Assembly (NCBI GenBank): GCA_050480245.1
Contig: JBCNEQ010000040.1
Reading direction: 5' to 3' (one strand)
DNA: 33,055 nt
Source of the DNA: Anoxybacillus sp050480245
GTDB lineage: Bacteria > Bacillota > Bacilli > Bacillales > Anoxybacillaceae
The notes beneath the pieces are model-generated. The model was not told the DNA's origin. It ran no database searches and worked only from the letters and a program-made list of their open reading frames with translations. Positions 1 through 7,830 of the stretch are shown piece by piece (position 1 is the stretch's first letter; each line of letters opens with the position of its first letter). The position numbers and the translations under genes are program-made.

Positions 1-125
1 TTTGTCGAAAAAAATTTTTTTTTGGCACCCCTAAGATGCCAAGGAACCTTGATATATCAACATTTCTAGAGGGAGGGTATTCTCTGATTGAACCCAAACA
101 TTCCAGAGAAAGGAGAACCCTACCT

Positions 126-276
126 ATGTCTAAAAGAAGTATACCGAATGTCGACTGGGCAAATCAACTGGAAAGTGTCATTCGAGTCAGTCAAGACTTT
201 GTGGGAACTTTTTTGATTCGCTGAAAACAGATGTAAGTCATAGGTTAGCGAACCATTTTTTTGAATCCCATCCGTA
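126..276 (+). pseudogene. Unrecognised short broken ORF beside the IS
   Basis: An ATG at 126 follows a good Shine-Dalgarno (AAAGGAGA). The frame reads about 32 residues and stops after a T6 run at about 209-214. If one base is gained or lost in that run, the reading continues for about 20 more charged residues (FFDSLKTDVSHRLANHF) and stops at 274-276, about 9 bases before the inferred IS end. The protein is not recognised. The layout suggests a frameshifted or truncated gene next to the insertion, possibly an older transposase N-terminus, but that is a guess. Confidence 0.25.
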
Positions 277-285
277 AGCGATTTC

Positions 286-1767
286 GGACTCTCATCCCTT
301 GCCATGACAGACCGATATGTATACCTTTTTTTACCATCCCTTGAGTTCAGACAGGGCATGATAGATCGGTGTCCCGGACGATTGCTGTAAATATGGCACG
401 TTATTCCGCGTTACCTCCGGAAGAAGACGGCGGACGCGTTGTTTCGCCTTGTTCACGATCGTCTGTTTGGTGGATGCCGTCGACGCCGTTTCCTCCGCCG
501 ACTGCGACGATTCTTCTCCTAAACAACGTCCGAAAAGACGAATCCCATCCATCCGGGCAATCATTGCCTTGAAAAACGCCCTGAGTCCCTTGTCTGTCCA
601 ACTGCGGCGGTATTTCACCCGATACGCCAACTGGCTCATCACGCTTTCAGCCCTCCCCATCGGATACATGCCCGTTGTGTCCACTCCTTGCTCCTTCAGC
701 CATTCCCGGTAATCACGGATGCATCCCGGCATCGATTCGATCCGGTGGATCAAGGCAGCCAGCTGTTGTTCTTTCGCTTCGTCCCCCAGCGTGCCGAGGG
801 CGCTGTTCAGTTCCACAAGCAACCCCTCTTCATCCTGCTTCGCCAGCTTTTGCCGAATCGCCTGCCACCGTAGATGGCCCGAGAGGCATTGGCGCAACTC
901 ACGCGCCACGTGGAATCGATCCAATTGGAAGCAGACCCGTCCCTTGAAATACTCCCGGCACGCGGTAATCCATGGAGCGCCGTCCCCGTTGATGACAAGA
1001 AGATCCCGACACGGATCATAGGCATATTCGTTCATCAAAAATTCCTCGAAGCCTTCCCACACCTCCCTCTTGCCCTCATGGACGTAATGGCGCTGATTGA
1101 CAAATTCGATCCGTGAGCCGTTGCGCTTCCACCCTTCGTGAACGGTCAGGATTTTGTCTTCCTTGGCCCGTTTTCCCTTCCCTTGGCGAGAAACAAACAG
1201 TCCATCGGCCTCCACAAACAGCACCCGTCCATATCGCTGGTCAACCGGGCAGTGCAGCGGTGCTTCAGCTTCGAGCACCAACTGGCGGATCGCCTCATGG
1301 CTCATCACCGGATACCCGACCATCTGGGCAAGCGTATGAGCCGCTTTGCGATAGGAAGAGCACTCCACAGCCAATCCCACCGCCGTTTCTTCTAGACAAG
1401 GGCTGATTGACTGCGATCCATCAAACGCTAAAAAGGAATCAAGCAAAAACGTGTAACGGTTTTGTTCTCGATCCAAATAGTAGTTCTGCTCAAAGGTGAC
1501 TTCGCCAAACAGGGTTTGAATCGTGGTGCGTCGTTTGTCTTTCAAGTGGTATCGGCGCTTGTCCCGGGTTTCCGCCAATTGTCGGTCGATGTCCTCCAAC
1601 AGAGCCGTAAACAGCTCGGCGAAGGCGTTTTGCAAGGCCCGAAACAAATCAAGTTCGATCTCTTTCCATGTCAACGAATTTGTGGTAAGATGTTGTTGAA
1701 TATTCATGAGACTCTCTCCTCCTGTTTGATGGTGTGGACAATGATCATCTTACCAGGGAGAGGGTCC
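286..1767 (-). mobile_element. ISLre2-family insertion sequence
   Basis: About 1.48 kb carrying one full-length UPF0236 transposase. Imperfect terminal inverted repeats can be aligned: GGACTCTCATCCC at 286 on the plus strand against GGACCCTCTCCC read inward from 1767 on the minus strand (one gap, one mismatch). The expected short target duplication was not found at these exact ends, so the boundaries are approximate. The element is clearly richer in G and C than the flanks, which suggests recent arrival from a higher-GC thermophile such as Geobacillus. Confidence 0.75.
331..1707 (-). CDS. ISLre2-family (UPF0236) transposase
   Basis: A 458-residue protein of the normal length for ISLre2/UPF0236 transposases, which catalyse movement of their own element. 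Recognisable family features are an N-terminal helical region (residues 1-60), the FGEVTFEQNYYLDRE region, VLFVEADGLFVSRQ with its acidic residues, LLVINGDGAPWI, CFQLDRFHVAREL and a C-terminal MYPMGRAESVMSQLAYR region. The acidic residues in VEADG, NGDGA and GRAES are the likely catalytic set. The ATG follows GGAGGAGAGAGTCTC. The reading frame is uninterrupted, so the element may be active. It is preceded by no other gene of its own. Confidence 0.92.
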   Translation of the reverse strand: MNIQQHLTTNSLTWKEIELDLFRALQNAFAELFTALLEDIDRQLAETRDKRRYHLKDKRRTTIQTLFGEVTFEQNYYLDREQNRYTFLLDSFLAFDGSQSISPCLEETAVGLAVECSSYRKAAHTLAQMVGYPVMSHEAIRQLVLEAEAPLHCPVDQRYGRVLFVEADGLFVSRQGKGKRAKEDKILTVHEGWKRNGSRIEFVNQRHYVHEGKREVWEGFEEFLMNEYAYDPCRDLLVINGDGAPWITACREYFKGRVCFQLDRFHVARELRQCLSGHLRWQAIRQKLAKQDEEGLLVELNSALGTLGDEAKEQQLAALIHRIESMPGCIRDYREWLKEQGVDTTGMYPMGRAESVMSQLAYRVKYRRSWTDKGLRAFFKAMIARMDGIRLFGRCLGEESSQSAEETASTASTKQTIVNKAKQRVRRLLPEVTRNNVPYLQQSSGTPIYHALSELKGW

Positions 1768-1813
1768 TTTTTCATGTTTCCTGCTTGGGATCCTACCGCG
1801 CTTCGCTTGGTGG

Positions 1814-1862
1814 CCCCGATGAGGGGGATTGCGAACCTACGTTCCCAACCCCCTCATCGGGG
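1814..1862. repeat. 14-bp perfect stem hairpin next to the IS
   Basis: CCCCGATGAGGGGG at 1814-1827 and its exact reverse complement at 1849-1862 flank a 21-base loop. No U-run follows on either strand, so it is not a standard terminator. It lies about 50 bases outside the inferred IS end and could be part of an older mobile-element end or a palindromic repeat. Confidence 0.6.
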
Positions 1863-1904
1863 AATTCTAAGAATTTCTCCCACAAACATTTTACTCACAC
1901 TCCT

Positions 1905-1939
1905 CTCCCACTTACTCCCTTTGGTCGTTGAAGTGGGAG
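1905..1939. repeat. CTCCCACTT/AAGTGGGAG hairpin, possible IS200/IS605-type end
   Basis: A 9-bp perfect inverted repeat at 1905-1913 and 1931-1939 with a 17-base loop, and a further CTCCCAC at 1877-1883. Sub-terminal hairpins with GTGGGAG arms are common at the ends of IS200/IS605 elements of Bacillaceae, but no tnpA or tnpB sequence is present here. The assignment is tentative. The 1768-1990 stretch holds no gene that can be supported. Confidence 0.35.
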
Positions 1940-1990
1940 TCTCCTGCGCGAAATAGGATGAAAAATTCCCCTAGAAAGATAAGCAGCAAA

Positions 1991-4705
1991 TTAAAAAGAC
2001 ATCTCCACATACATATATTCATGACAATGATGGCAATGTGGATATGGAAAATCCCAAGGCAATTCCTGATTGCAAATTTTACATTTTTTCATATAGCGTA
2101 TCAAATGTTTAGATAGTACTTCAAATATTTTTTCAGAAATTTTTTCTTTTAGTTCAAAAACCTCTTCTTCGTTAAAAGACAACGATTGAGAATAAGCAAA
2201 TGACGTAAATAACATAAGCTGTTTATAGCCGTTCTCCAATTCATCAATTGCATCGACCGACGTAAGGATAGGCGGCAGAGCTACCTTCCCTTCCGTTAAA
2301 TATTCTCTAATCATCGTTAGCCAACAATCTGTTATCTTCGTTTCTTCGATTGAAAACGGAACGAAACAGAAAGATAATTTCTTCCAAAGAGGAAGTTCGA
2401 GCTTCATCTTTTTCAATGCCTTCTCTAAAACGAACATTTTTCTTTCCCATTCGCTTATTTCACGAACACGATAAGGTGTTTCTTTTAATTCGTTTTGATA
2501 AAAGCTCCATGCCCGTTTGAATAAATCGAATGATTCGTAAGGAAATTTTTTTAGTGATTCGATTGATATAGGGAGAAAACTATATTCAATAGGAGCTACC
2601 GGCGCCTCTAACAACTTTTTTATTTTTTTTCGATTTACCATAGCGTAGACGAACCCTTCTTCATATATTCCTTTTCTTCCTGCTCGTCCTGCGATTTGCT
2701 GTACTTCTTCTGCTTTTAACGTTCGAACGGCTTTCCCATCAAACTTTTCACTTTCCATAAAGATGACTCTTCGAATAGGAAGATTCATTCCCATGCCGAT
2801 AGCATCGGTTGCTATTAATATATCGGTTAACCCTTTCCGAAATTGCCTGACTTGTTTTCTTCTTGTTTCAGGAGGCATGCTTCCGTACAAAACCGAGACG
2901 TTATATCCTCGTTTTACGAGTGAAGCGGCAACATGGAGAACGTTCTTTTTTGAAAAAACAATAAGTGCATCTCCTTTTTGCAAGTCATTTGGAAAAGAAA
3001 AATCCTTTTCTTCCCAAATGAGTGGAGTGGTACGTTTGTGTTCGATTACTTCAAAATCAAACTGATGGTAAGTTAGCAGTGTTTGAAGCAAGCCAACAGC
3101 ATGCGGTGCAACAACCAAATGAATTTCTTTCGCTTTCGCCCCGATAATCGCTTTGACCCAAGCAGCCCCCCTCGTTTCATCCGCTAATAATTGACATTCA
3201 TCAATAACGACAACTTCAAATTCCTCGTTGACATTCACTGACTCGACCGTTGCGCTTATATGTGTACTGCCATGTACATTTTTTCTTTCTTCCCCTGTTA
3301 TTAAGGCACATGCAATACCGTGGGAACACATCTCTTCAAACTTTTCTAACGCAAGCAATCTCAATGGGGCTAAATACATCCCTGTTTTCGCTTGAAACAA
3401 CCGTTGCATCGAGTCATATGTCTTTCCAGAGTTAGTCGGACCGACATGAACGACATATTTTTTGTGAACCGATGAAGCGGAAAGTGATAAAGGGTGGTCA
3501 AAAATTTGCTTGCTTATCGCCTTTAAGTGGCGGTTAAACTCTTTAGAATGAAGAAACGAGCGTTCAAATTCCTCTATTGATGTAAACCACGTACTCAACC
3601 AGCGGTTCATTTTCTGTGGATTCCATTCTATTGAACATTGATATTTTTCGTTTAGCAACTGTACATACGTATACGCAATTTTAGATAAAATCGCTTCGTA
3701 TTCCTCTTTCGTTCTTCGTTTTTTATCCACTTCTTTTATAAAAGTCGGATAGTGCCGCATTTTATCAAGAATTATTATCATCTCTTTAGAACAACTATTC
3801 TCGAGCAAGCGACAGAGCTCCTCCCATTCATCGTACAGGGCTTTTGCTTCTTTTTTTACTTCATGGAGCCATATGCCTACGTGTTGATCAATAATGGATT
3901 CACAAACTTTCCATATAGATGTTTGACGAATGGCAAGAAAGGCTTGGAAGCGAGTTTTTATTTCGTTCGTCAATTCTGTTTCTACGTATTTAACTATTTG
4001 TGCTAGGTGTTCTTCATCCACCACATTAAAAAAGGCTTGTACTAGTTTCTCGCTCGAAAAAGCTGTTATCTTTAATGAATCATCTAACAGCATTTCCCCG
4101 TACTCCTCTTGAATTTGTTTTTTTATCTGTTCCTTTCTTGCAAATAACCAAGAAGATAGAGCATTGTTCAAAAAATGCAAATCCACTGGTTTTTCTATTT
4201 GTTTACATAACTGTTGAAACGGATATTCTTTGCGATAGAGAAATGACAATTCATACTGGCCAAAATGCTCAAGCAAATCCAATGTGATTTCTTCAATTTC
4301 CCAGTCTAATAGATCATTTACCCCATAAATAAGGTCTTCCATGTCCATTTCTTCTACCTCATTTGACCACCCTTGGGTGATGAGATACGTACGTACTTCG
4401 TCCACTCCTAATTCCCTCACACAATCAGCAAGTAGGTCATAAAGAAACGTTTGTATTTTCTCTTCGCATCGATTGAATAAATTTTCATCGAAACAATACA
4501 GATCTATATCGTCCCAAACGTCCTTTACTGTACGAAAAGCTTCGGGCGTAATTTCTAACGACACCAATTCTTCTTTTATAAGATGAAAGATGTCTTCTTC
4601 CAAAATCGCAAACCGATGACTTAATCGCGCTTGTAATTTCTCTAGTATATTTGTTGGCTTCTTTACGGACATTGAAGTGAAATTTTCCTCCCTTTTCTCA
4701 TTCAT
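1991..4705 (-). CDS. SUV3-like superfamily 2 helicase with C-terminal zinc-binding motif
   Basis: A 904-residue cytoplasmic ATP-dependent helicase, probably acting on RNA. An N-terminal helical, charged half (about 1-410) precedes a helicase core: Walker A HVGPTNSGKT near residue 421, VIDECQ (motif II, with Cys rather than the common Ile) near 500, SVLYGSMPPETRR, ILIATDAIGMGMNLPIRRVIF, and QQIAGRAGRKG (motif VI) near 672. The GPTNSGKT and DAIGMGLNL pattern is typical of SUV3/SUPV3L1 helicases rather than DEAD-box proteins. The extreme C-terminus has CKIC and then HCHHCH, a likely zinc site. ATG at 4705 is chosen because AAAGGAGG lies upstream. An in-frame GTG at 4741 has no ribosome binding site. 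The biological role in Bacillaceae is unknown. Confidence 0.85.
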   Translation of the reverse strand: MNEKREENFTSMSVKKPTNILEKLQARLSHRFAILEEDIFHLIKEELVSLEITPEAFRTVKDVWDDIDLYCFDENLFNRCEEKIQTFLYDLLADCVRELGVDEVRTYLITQGWSNEVEEMDMEDLIYGVNDLLDWEIEEITLDLLEHFGQYELSFLYRKEYPFQQLCKQIEKPVDLHFLNNALSSWLFARKEQIKKQIQEEYGEMLLDDSLKITAFSSEKLVQAFFNVVDEEHLAQIVKYVETELTNEIKTRFQAFLAIRQTSIWKVCESIIDQHVGIWLHEVKKEAKALYDEWEELCRLLENSCSKEMIIILDKMRHYPTFIKEVDKKRRTKEEYEAILSKIAYTYVQLLNEKYQCSIEWNPQKMNRWLSTWFTSIEEFERSFLHSKEFNRHLKAISKQIFDHPLSLSASSVHKKYVVHVGPTNSGKTYDSMQRLFQAKTGMYLAPLRLLALEKFEEMCSHGIACALITGEERKNVHGSTHISATVESVNVNEEFEVVVIDECQLLADETRGAAWVKAIIGAKAKEIHLVVAPHAVGLLQTLLTYHQFDFEVIEHKRTTPLIWEEKDFSFPNDLQKGDALIVFSKKNVLHVAASLVKRGYNVSVLYGSMPPETRRKQVRQFRKGLTDILIATDAIGMGMNLPIRRVIFMESEKFDGKAVRTLKAEEVQQIAGRAGRKGIYEEGFVYAMVNRKKIKKLLEAPVAPIEYSFLPISIESLKKFPYESFDLFKRAWSFYQNELKETPYRVREISEWERKMFVLEKALKKMKLELPLWKKLSFCFVPFSIEETKITDCWLTMIREYLTEGKVALPPILTSVDAIDELENGYKQLMLFTSFAYSQSLSFNEEEVFELKEKISEKIFEVLSKHLIRYMKKCKICNQELPWDFPYPHCHHCHEYMYVEMSF

Positions 4706-4746
4706 TTTACGCCTTTCGTCCTCCTTTATTTTCCTATTCACGAAAC

Positions 4747-5586
4747 TTACGCAAGGAAGCCCCTGCCTTTAGGCACGGGGAGGAATTGCACCTTACTGAA
4801 GTGCAGGGCTTTTTTTATCGATACCCACGGCCGATTATGTTCCCAACGGACGTGCACATCTATTTGAAACGTTTCTGACAAATAATCGTCAGTGAGTATT
4901 TTTTCTTTTTGTCCGGCTGCTATAATTTTTCCATCTTTTAATAATAAAACATGGGTCATTTCTTCGATGATTTCTTCAATATAATGTGTGACATATAACA
5001 CGTGGCATACTTTTTTCATGATAACGTCTTTAATGAGTGCTAAAAGTTCTTCTCGTGTTAACATATCTAGTCCTACGGTTGGTTCATCCAGTATGAGTAG
5101 CTTTGGCTTTGCCATTAGTGCTCGAGCAATCAGTACCTTTCTCTTTTCTCCTTGCGATAAGGTGCGATACGTTTTTCCTTTTAAGTAACCAATTCGAAAG
5201 ACATTCATCCATTGTTCGGCTTGATGAAAATCTTCGACTGTGACAGGCTCATACAGCCCAATCGAAGCAAATTTTCCGCTAACAATTACCTCTTCCACCG
5301 TTTCCGATTCTAATGTAGGTTGAAATCTCTCAAACGAGTTGCTTACAAACCCGATGTGTTTGCGAAGTTCTGGCAAATTTGTTTTTCCAAATCGGTGCCC
5401 TAATACGGAAACTTCTCCTTTTGATGGGTATTCATAACCTAATAAAATATTAAGTAGCGATGTTTTTCCTGAACCATTTAACCCGAGAATGACCCATTGT
5501 TCATTTTCTTGCACTTCCCAATGTAGACGGTCTAGAATGACGCGCCCTTCTCTAATAAATGAAACATTTTTCATCTCAACAATCAT
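4747..5586 (-). CDS. ABC transporter ATP-binding protein (YlmA-like), C-terminus extended into a mobile-element end
   Basis: A 279-residue ABC ATPase with Walker A GLNGSGKT (35-42), signature LSQGEK (143-148), Walker B LLILDE (163-168) and H-loop His201. It should hydrolyse ATP to drive a membrane partner, but no permease is adjacent, so the substrate is unknown. The last 20 or so residues (about 259-279, ending FLPVPKGRGFLA) are encoded by an IS200/IS605-like hairpin, so the original stop has probably been replaced. The start overlaps by ATGA the stop of a short SDR fragment upstream, suggesting translational coupling. A weak promoter candidate (TTGTCA-17-TGTAAA) lies further upstream in the 5700-5812 region. 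Confidence 0.88.
   Translation of the reverse strand: MIVEMKNVSFIREGRVILDRLHWEVQENEQWVILGLNGSGKTSLLNILLGYEYPSKGEVSVLGHRFGKTNLPELRKHIGFVSNSFERFQPTLESETVEEVIVSGKFASIGLYEPVTVEDFHQAEQWMNVFRIGYLKGKTYRTLSQGEKRKVLIARALMAKPKLLILDEPTVGLDMLTREELLALIKDVIMKKVCHVLYVTHYIEEIIEEMTHVLLLKDGKIIAAGQKEKILTDDYLSETFQIDVHVRWEHNRPWVSIKKALHFSKVQFLPVPKGRGFLA
4750..4809. repeat. IS200/IS605-like end hairpin remnant
   Basis: GCCCCTGCC-TTTA-GGCACGGGGAGGA matches the conserved form of the right end of tnpB-carrying IS200/IS605 elements (also the 3' part of the omega-RNA scaffold): a hairpin with a TTTA loop, followed by GGGGAGGA. It is followed on the plus strand by a second stem (TGCAC...GTGCA) and a T7 run, like a terminator. 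No tnpB or tnpA is left. The whole repeat is translated on the minus strand as the tail of the ABC ATPase. Confidence 0.6.
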
Positions 5587-5672
5587 TCCTCTTCCCCCTT
5601 CTTTACAAGCTTCTCAAGCAACATCGACGAAATAAATCCCGGAAATCCGGTGAAAAAATAAACATTTCCCAT
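5583..5672 (-). pseudogene. N-terminal fragment of an SDR/epimerase-type oxidoreductase
   Basis: A 29-codon frame starting MGNVYFFTGFPGFISS, which has the TGxxGFI dinucleotide-binding motif and first helix of extended SDR or epimerase proteins, then ends abruptly in charged residues and TGA. The remainder of a normal gene of over 300 residues is absent. A weak Shine-Dalgarno (AGGTGG) precedes the ATG, and the stop overlaps the ABC ATPase start (ATGA). It may now serve only as a translated leader for the ATPase. Confidence 0.5.
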
Positions 5673-5812
5673 CTCTTTCGCCACCTGCTTAATTCTTGGT
5701 CTAAAGCATTTTGTTGATCAATCCCCAACGATTTTACACATCATTTCGCTAAAATTGACAAAACTCCTACTTCCAAATGTATGTTTTCTACAGCTCTACA
5801 TGAAGGTTGTGC

Positions 5813-6673
5813 TTATTTCTGTTTATTAAACGTTTTCAGGAAAATCCGCTCCCACCACTTCCATGGCAACCAGTTTTTCAGCATTAACGTCAGTTTGACT
5901 CCTCTCCCTACAGGGTAACGCAAACGAGGAGTCGGCGATTGGACAGCTTTAATGATTTGCCTAATGACTTCGTCAGGGGGTGGTGCTGTTTTAGCTACTC
6001 GATTCACGTATTGCACAATGGTTTTCATTTCTTTTGCATATGGTGAATCGGAACGGACGGACACTCCTTGAAGTCCTTTCGACCAAATGTTTGTTTTGAA
6101 TGACCCAGGCTCAATTAAGACGACATATACTCCGTACGGCAACATTTCTAAACGAAGCGATTCGCTAAATCCTTCGACAGCAAATTTTGAAGCGACATAT
6201 GGCCCCATCGCCGGAAAACCGATTCGTCCGCTAATGCTGCTAATGTTGATAATCTTACCGCTACGTTGCGTTCGCATAATCGGCAAAACAGCTTTTGTGA
6301 CGGCAACTAACCCAAAAAAGTTCGTCGCAAACTGACGCTCCCACTCTTCAATTGAGAGTTCCTCGACAAAGCCACCAACGGCAAACCCTGCGTTGTTAAC
6401 TAATACATCGATTCGTCCATAGCGATTGATTACATCGTGTACAACCGATTCTACCGAAGCGAAATCGGTGACATCGAGAGATATGACTTCTATCCGATCG
6501 TACACGCCTGCTTCAGACGCCACGGTTGTAAGCATTTCTTTGTTTTGCATGTTTCGCATCGAAGCAACGACTTGATATCCTTCGCGCGCAAGTGCAATAC
6601 TTACAAGTAGCCCAAACCCACTCGAGGCCCCTGTCACTAGCGCCACCGACGGGGAGTTTACATTTTGGTTCAC
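5813..6673 (-). CDS. Classical short-chain dehydrogenase/reductase
   Basis: A 286-residue NAD(P)-dependent oxidoreductase. The cofactor motif TGASSGFG is at about 14-21, NNAG near 92, the catalytic Ser lies in NISSISG and the YxxxK pair in YVASK. A C-terminal extension ends WKWWERIFLKTF and may touch the membrane. The substrate cannot be read from the sequence. GTG at 6673 is chosen because GAGGAGG lies 6 bases upstream; the longer open frame to 6766 overlaps the neighbouring fragment's end and has no better signal. It is the only intact gene in the 5.6-7.3 kb decayed zone. Confidence 0.9.
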   Translation of the reverse strand: MNQNVNSPSVALVTGASSGFGLLVSIALAREGYQVVASMRNMQNKEMLTTVASEAGVYDRIEVISLDVTDFASVESVVHDVINRYGRIDVLVNNAGFAVGGFVEELSIEEWERQFATNFFGLVAVTKAVLPIMRTQRSGKIINISSISGRIGFPAMGPYVASKFAVEGFSESLRLEMLPYGVYVVLIEPGSFKTNIWSKGLQGVSVRSDSPYAKEMKTIVQYVNRVAKTAPPPDEVIRQIIKAVQSPTPRLRYPVGRGVKLTLMLKNWLPWKWWERIFLKTFNKQK

Positions 6674-6762
6674 AACAATCCTCCTCGCTACTATAAAGAA
6701 ACATTTATTGGAATTAGATAACGATGGGCAATATTCCTGCCATTTTGCAAAATCGACCCCCA

Positions 6763-7092
6763 TCACGCACTGATAGAGGTCGATTTTTTCTTTGGTTTAA
6801 GTTCTTTTGTTGTGACAACAAGCATAGCTCCACTCAACACAATCAGTCCCCCAATCATTTGAATAGACGACATGCTTTCATGTAAAAATACCATCGATAG
6901 AAGAAACGTCACGATCGGTTCTATCATGCTTAAAATCGCTGCTTTTGTCGGACCGATGATATTCATTCCCGCAAAAAACGTCAGCATCGCCAAAACGCTT
7001 GAAATAAACGATGTTCCGATAAAAAGAAAAAGCAGCAAAGAGTGCGATATAGGCGCTCGCTGTAATGGGTGGAACGTGTGCGGCTTGAAGCA
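6763..7092 (-). pseudogene. EamA/DMT-family transporter, C-terminal fragment
   Basis: Only the last third of a ten-helix EamA permease is left: GTSFISSVLAMLTFFAG, GPTKAAILSMIEPIVTFLL and a final hydrophobic helix, ending in a lysine-rich tail. A plausible upstream part (AAHVPPITASAYIALFAAF) lies in another frame, so a one-base shift in the T-rich stretch near 7020-7030 is likely in addition to the truncation. There is no normal start. The upstream boundary, near 7081-7095, abuts a LysR fragment that reads in the opposite direction. Confidence 0.75.
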
Positions 7093-7296
7093 ATAAAACG
7101 ATGCGTCGCTTATGGACTTGGCATCGCTTTTTTGCCACTTATGGCTGTAGAGTCTGAATTAGAGAAAGGGAGTTTGGTTCGCATCCTTCTTCCCGAGGCC
7201 GATATACACCTCTCCCTTCAACTTGTATACCATCGTAAAAAATGGTTGTCACAATCAATGAAACAATTGACGAGCCTCTTAGTGAGAGAAATTTAA
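7069..7296 (+). pseudogene. LysR-type regulator, C-terminal fragment
   Basis: From about 7081 the frame reads LEAIKRCVAYGLGIAFLPLMAVESEL, the end of a LysR substrate-binding domain, and continues to a natural stop at 7296. The DNA-binding helix-turn-helix and most of the effector domain are missing. The ATG at 7069 is probably fortuitous. LysR genes are usually divergent from the transporter they control, and the EamA fragment next door reads the other way, so the pair seems to have lost its shared promoter and both 5' halves. Confidence 0.75.
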
Positions 7297-7298
7297 GG

Positions 7299-7335
7299 AG
7301 AGCCAAACGGGGATCTTCTCGTTTGGCTCTTTAAG
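7299..7335 (+). terminator. Terminator of the former LysR gene
   Basis: AGAGCCAAACG (7299-7309) pairs with CGTTTGGCTCT (7320-7330), with a 10-base loop, followed by a short T-containing tail. It sits directly after the LysR stop and is intact although the gene is not. Confidence 0.75.
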
Positions 7336-7398
7336 TTTACATAATTAAATTATGGGAAATAGATTGGATATATAAATCATAAGTTTATATTCGGCGTT

Positions 7399-7815
7399 TT
7401 ACTCTCCTGTTTCCGCAAATCGCTTAATTCGCGCGCCAATTTCATCACGAACACGCTGGAAAACAACCCATTTTTCTTCTTCGGTCCCTTCTACTTTCGC
7501 TGGATCGTCAAACCCCCAATGTACGCGTTTTACGTGCGGTGGTGTGACTGGACAATGATCAGCTGCATGTCCACATAATGTAACGACTAAATCGGCTTTG
7601 TTTAAAATTTCCGGATCAATGATATCGGATGTTTGTTTTGAAATATCGATGCCCACCTCTTTCATCGCTTTTACGGCGTTTGGATTTAAACCGTGTGCTT
7701 CGATACCAGCGCTATATACTTCCCATTCATCACCGAGATATTTTTTTGCCCATCCTTCCGCCATTTGGCTACGACAAGAGTTTCCTGTGCATAAGAAATA
7801 AATGACTTTTTTCAT
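7399..7815 (-). CDS. arsC: Arsenate reductase, thioredoxin-coupled (low-molecular-weight PTP fold)
   Basis: A 138-residue cytoplasmic enzyme that reduces arsenate to arsenite. The P-loop CTGNSCRS gives catalytic Cys9 and Cys14, and the redox pair is Cys81 and Cys88 in LCGHAADHCP, matching Cys10, Cys82 and Cys89 of the Bacillus subtilis/Staphylococcus pI258 type, which uses thioredoxin. Length is normal. It lies 15 bases downstream of an arsB pseudogene, so the pathway that would export the arsenite is broken locally. No arsR is seen in the window. Reading frame and active-site residues are intact. Confidence 0.95.
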   Translation of the reverse strand: MKKVIYFLCTGNSCRSQMAEGWAKKYLGDEWEVYSAGIEAHGLNPNAVKAMKEVGIDISKQTSDIIDPEILNKADLVVTLCGHAADHCPVTPPHVKRVHWGFDDPAKVEGTEEEKWVVFQRVRDEIGARIKRFAETGE

Positions 7816-7830
7816 TGCAATCGACTCCTT

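Noticed and set aside
719..1406. Several open frames on the plus strand across the transposase gene
   Set aside because: They are antisense shadows of the GC-rich transposase gene, with no ribosome binding sites and no recognisable domains.
277..1776. Target-site duplication around the ISLre2 copy
   Set aside because: The 9 bases outside the inferred ends (AGCGATTTC and TTTTTCATG) do not match, so no duplication is claimed.
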